Positions 61,772 to 64,000 of a stretch of DNA of 64,000 bases are shown piece after piece. Numbering within the stretch: the first letter of the stretch is position 1; each line of letters begins with the position of its first letter. Where the stretch lies: positions 186,001 through 250,000 of the forward strand of contig NZ_LZIR01000070.1 of NCBI RefSeq assembly GCF_001667035.1. Reading direction: 5' to 3'. A program made the translations under genes and the position numbers. Below the pieces are notes generated by a model that saw nothing but the letters and a program-made list of their open reading frames with translations, ran no database searches and was not told where the DNA came from. The stretch is from Mycobacterium sp. 852002-51057_SCH5723018. GTDB lineage: Bacteria; Actinomycetota; Actinomycetes; Mycobacteriales; Mycobacteriaceae.

Positions 61772-62212
61772 CTACCAGGGCCGCGTCGCGCAGGTGACGG
61801 CGGAGGTGGCGTCCTGCTTGACGACCACCTGGCCGTCGACCGCGATCTCGCAGTGAAACGAGGCGGGGCCGTTGCCCGAATCCGGCCAATGCAGGATGCC
61901 GCTGGCGGTGACGATCGCCCACTGGTTCGGGTCGGCCAGCGTGGCCGTGTAGACGGCCGGCTGGCCGCCGCTGAGCGGGGCCTGCACGTTGGTCATGAAC
62001 TTCGACGAGTCCGCGTTGTAGGCCGCCTGGCTGGGCGGGTCGGTGTTCATGTACTGCACGGTGGCAGTCAGATTGTTTTGGCTGGTGATCGTGTAGGTCA
62101 CCTGGTGGCCGGCCGGATCCGCATGTGAGGTCGCGGGTGTGACGGCCACCACCGAGGCTGCCGCAAACGTCGCCAGCGCGACCATCTTGGTCACATTTCG
62201 CACGTTCGTCAT
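61772..62212 (-). CDS. secreted MmpS-like protein (Rv2576c-like)
   Basis: 146 residues with an N-terminal Sec signal (MVALATFAAASVVAVTPATSHA, cleavage after SHA). The mature part has YTITSQNNLTATVQYMNTD, a beta-rich domain like the soluble part of MmpS proteins, and two cysteines (HCEIAV, VTCATRPW) that may pair. It lacks a partner MmpL. ATG 62212 has TAGCGT 7 nt upstream. Convergent with the MFS gene. Confidence 0.88.
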   Translation of the reverse strand: MTNVRNVTKMVALATFAAASVVAVTPATSHADPAGHQVTYTITSQNNLTATVQYMNTDPPSQAAYNADSSKFMTNVQAPLSGGQPAVYTATLADPNQWAIVTASGILHWPDSGNGPASFHCEIAVDGQVVVKQDATSAVTCATRPW

Positions 62213-62219
62213 ATCGGAA

Positions 62220-62225
62220 ACGCTA
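62220..62225 (-). promoter_or_regulatory. -10 box, leaderless start of the MmpS-like gene
   Basis: TAGCGT on the minus strand ends 7 nt before ATG 62212, in the 48-bp divergent gap with the phosphatase gene. Confidence 0.4.
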
Positions 62226-62260
62226 CCGGATCCGTTACCTGGTTCCGGTATGAAGCAGGC

Positions 62261-63829
62261 ATGAGCGACGATCCCGCCGACGGCATCAGCCGCCGCACGT
62301 TGTTGACGACGAGCGCCGTCTCGGCGGCCCTCGGGGCGGGAATCGGGGGCGGGGCGGTGCTGGTGTGGTCGCATCCCCGAGCGCCCGCGTTGTGGTACCG
62401 GCCGGACCGCAACGGCGCGCCGCCGGTGACCGGTCTGCATCTGCAATTCGGCGAGAACGCCGCCACCGAGGTGGTGGTGTCGTGGCACACCACCGAGGCC
62501 GTGCGCAATCCGCGCGTCATGCTGGGCACTCCCGCGTCCGGCTACGGGCGTACCGTCGCCGCCGAGACTCGCACCTATCGGGACGCCAAGTCCAGCACCG
62601 AGGTTCGGGTAAACCACGCCCGGCTAACCGGCCTGACCCCGGACACCGACTACGTGTACGCCGCGGTGCACGACGGCGCCGAACCCGAGCAGGGAACGGT
62701 GCGGACCGCGCCGTCGGGACGAAAGCCGCTGCGCTTCACCAGCTTCGGCGACCAGTCGACGCCCACGCTGGCCAGGTTGCCCGACGGCGGCTATGCCACC
62801 GACAACATCGGATCACCCGCGGCCGCCGACACCACGATGGCGATCGAACGCCTCGGTCCGCTGTTCAACCTGGTCAACGGCGACCTGTGCTACGCCAACC
62901 TGGCGCAGGACCGGATCCGCACCTGGTCGAATTGGTTTGAGAACAACACGCGCTCGGCGCGGTACCGGCCGTGGATGCCGGCGGCGGGAAACCACGAGAA
63001 CGAATTGGGCAACGGCCCAATCGGTTACGCCGCCTATCAGGCGTACTTCTCGGTGCCGGACTCGGGATCCGGGCCGGAGACCCGCGGGCTGTGGTACTCG
63101 TTCACCGCCGGCTCGGTGCGGGTGATCAGCCTCAACAACGACGACGTCGCCTTCCAGGACGGCGGTAACTTCTACGTGCACGGCTATTCGGGCGGGGAGC
63201 AAAAGCGTTGGCTGGCGGAGGAACTCGCCGCCGCCCGGCGCAACGCGGACGTCGATTGGATCGTCGTGTGTATGCATCAGACGGCGATCTCGACCGCGGA
63301 CCGGACCAATGGCGCCGACCTGGGCATCCGTGAGGAATGGCTGCCGCTGTTCGACCAGTATCAGGTCGATCTGGTGGTGTGCGGCCACGAGCACCACTAC
63401 GAGCGGTCGCATCCGCTGCGCGGGACGCTGGGCACCGACACCCGAACGCCGATACCGGTCGACAGCCACGACGACCTCATCGACTCGACCCGGGGAACGG
63501 TGCACGTCGTCATCGGCGGCGGCGGCACCTCCTCGCCGTCCAACGGGATGTTCTTTCCCCAGCCACGGTGCCGCGTGCTCACCGGCGTCGGCGCCTTCGA
63601 CCCCGCGATCGGGCGCAAGGCGCCGATCTACGTCGTGGAGGATGCGCCGTGGTCGGCGTTTCGCGACCGCGACAACCCTTACGGCTTCGCGGCTTTCGAC
63701 GTCGACCCGGGCCAGCCCGGCGGCAACACCTCGATCAAGGCAACGCATTACGCGCTGAGCGGGCCGTTCGGCGAGGTGATCGTGGTGGACCAATTCACGC
63801 TGACCAAGCCGCGCCGCGACAAGGCCTAG
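62261..63829 (+). CDS. Tat-exported purple acid phosphatase (Rv2577-like)
   Basis: 522 residues. Twin-arginine signal SRRTLLTTSAVSAALGAGIG predicts folded export. An N-terminal fibronectin-like domain (VVVSWHTTEAVRNPRVMLG) is followed by the metallophosphoesterase core: D164 (SFGDQS), NGDLCY (D208), GNHEN (N244, H245), CMHQT and GHEHHYERSHP near residue 375. It hydrolyses phosphomonoesters in the envelope. Start ATG 62261. Divergent from the MmpS-like gene. Confidence 0.94.
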   Translation: MSDDPADGISRRTLLTTSAVSAALGAGIGGGAVLVWSHPRAPALWYRPDRNGAPPVTGLHLQFGENAATEVVVSWHTTEAVRNPRVMLGTPASGYGRTVAAETRTYRDAKSSTEVRVNHARLTGLTPDTDYVYAAVHDGAEPEQGTVRTAPSGRKPLRFTSFGDQSTPTLARLPDGGYATDNIGSPAAADTTMAIERLGPLFNLVNGDLCYANLAQDRIRTWSNWFENNTRSARYRPWMPAAGNHENELGNGPIGYAAYQAYFSVPDSGSGPETRGLWYSFTAGSVRVISLNNDDVAFQDGGNFYVHGYSGGEQKRWLAEELAAARRNADVDWIVVCMHQTAISTADRTNGADLGIREEWLPLFDQYQVDLVVCGHEHHYERSHPLRGTLGTDTRTPIPVDSHDDLIDSTRGTVHVVIGGGGTSSPSNGMFFPQPRCRVLTGVGAFDPAIGRKAPIYVVEDAPWSAFRDRDNPYGFAAFDVDPGQPGGNTSIKATHYALSGPFGEVIVVDQFTLTKPRRDKA

Positions 63830-63830
63830 C

Positions 63831-64000
63831 TCAAAACAGCGTCTGCTGAACGGGTTCGGGGGTCGCTATCGTCTCGGTGGCCCGAGGGAACGGGCGGTGA
63901 TCACCGCCCAGCCGATGCTTGGCGATCAGCGGCGCGGCGCGTTCGCGCAGCATGTCGCGGTAGCTCGGCGGTAAGTAGGCGCCGCGCCGGTACAGCTCGC
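63831..64000 (-). CDS. 3' end of probable radical SAM protein (Rv2578c-like)
   Basis: The last 56 codons are visible, ending PFPRATETIATPEPVQQTLF, with ELYRRGAYLPPSYRDMLRER just before. By position after the purple acid phosphatase and by the tail sequence it matches the radical SAM/SplB-like gene that follows Rv2577 in M. tuberculosis. The radical SAM core lies outside the window, so the assignment rests on synteny and a short tail. The stop is 1 bp from the phosphatase stop (convergent). Confidence 0.6.
   Translation of the reverse strand, partial: ELYRRGAYLPPSYRDMLRERAAPLIAKHRLGGDHRPFPRATETIATPEPVQQTLF

Overview
The window is chromosomal DNA of a slow-growing Mycobacterium, most likely a Mycobacterium avium complex member or close relative. 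The evidence is high GC content, mycobacterial mIHF beside gmk and rpoZ, an EspC-like/WXG-type pair, MIRU-like intergenic sequence, many GTG starts and leaderless TANNNT-box starts, and two long blocks with the gene content and order I recall from M. tuberculosis (roughly Rv1377c-Rv1390 and Rv2531c-Rv2578c). Species assignment and locus equivalences come from recognition of protein families; no search was run.

Positions 1-12104 (mostly minus strand): rpoZ (partial), gmk, mihF, a plus-strand HTH-TOBE regulator, then the complete de novo pyrimidine operon pyrR-pyrB-pyrC-(Rv1382-like)-carA-carB-pyrF, then an Rv1377c-like methyltransferase. The pyrR leader carries a convincing PyrR-binding hairpin that can sequester the ribosome binding site, so translational autoregulation is expected.

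Positions 12143-25003 are accessory. First comes a compact lower-GC island that looks like a type VII-secreted polymorphic toxin system: a leaderless EspC-like partner with a YxxxE motif, a 427-residue WXG-type protein with a probable nuclease-like toxin core, two tandem immunity-like paralogues, and a third unrelated immunity-like gene. After a serine hydrolase and a GNAT acetyltransferase follows a tightly coupled six-gene operon: GntR regulator, 2[4Fe-4S] ferredoxin, lipoprotein/permease/ATPase importer of the nitrate/sulfonate/taurine class, and an AprA-like flavoprotein fused to HEAT repeats. Its substrate is unknown. These are the two best candidates for undescribed systems.

Positions 24987-37000 carry a basic amino acid decarboxylase, nusB-efp-pepQ, and the shikimate cluster aroQ-aroB-aroK-aroC with aroE further on. 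A DUF559/AbiEi-like gene flanked by degenerate 54-bp repeats is inserted after aroC, followed by a prepilin peptidase.

Positions 36740-64000 carry mltG-ruvX-alaS, a YjbQ protein, tandem Rv2557/Rv2558-like paralogues with a shared leader, rarA, a Pro/Gly-rich membrane protein, a transglutaminase/ATP-grasp/alpha-E/metallopeptidase cluster, aspS and neighbours, a zinc metallopeptidase, an MFS-ABM fusion, a Tat-exported purple acid phosphatase, and the 3' end of a probable radical SAM gene. No tRNA, rRNA, CRISPR array or intact insertion sequence was seen.
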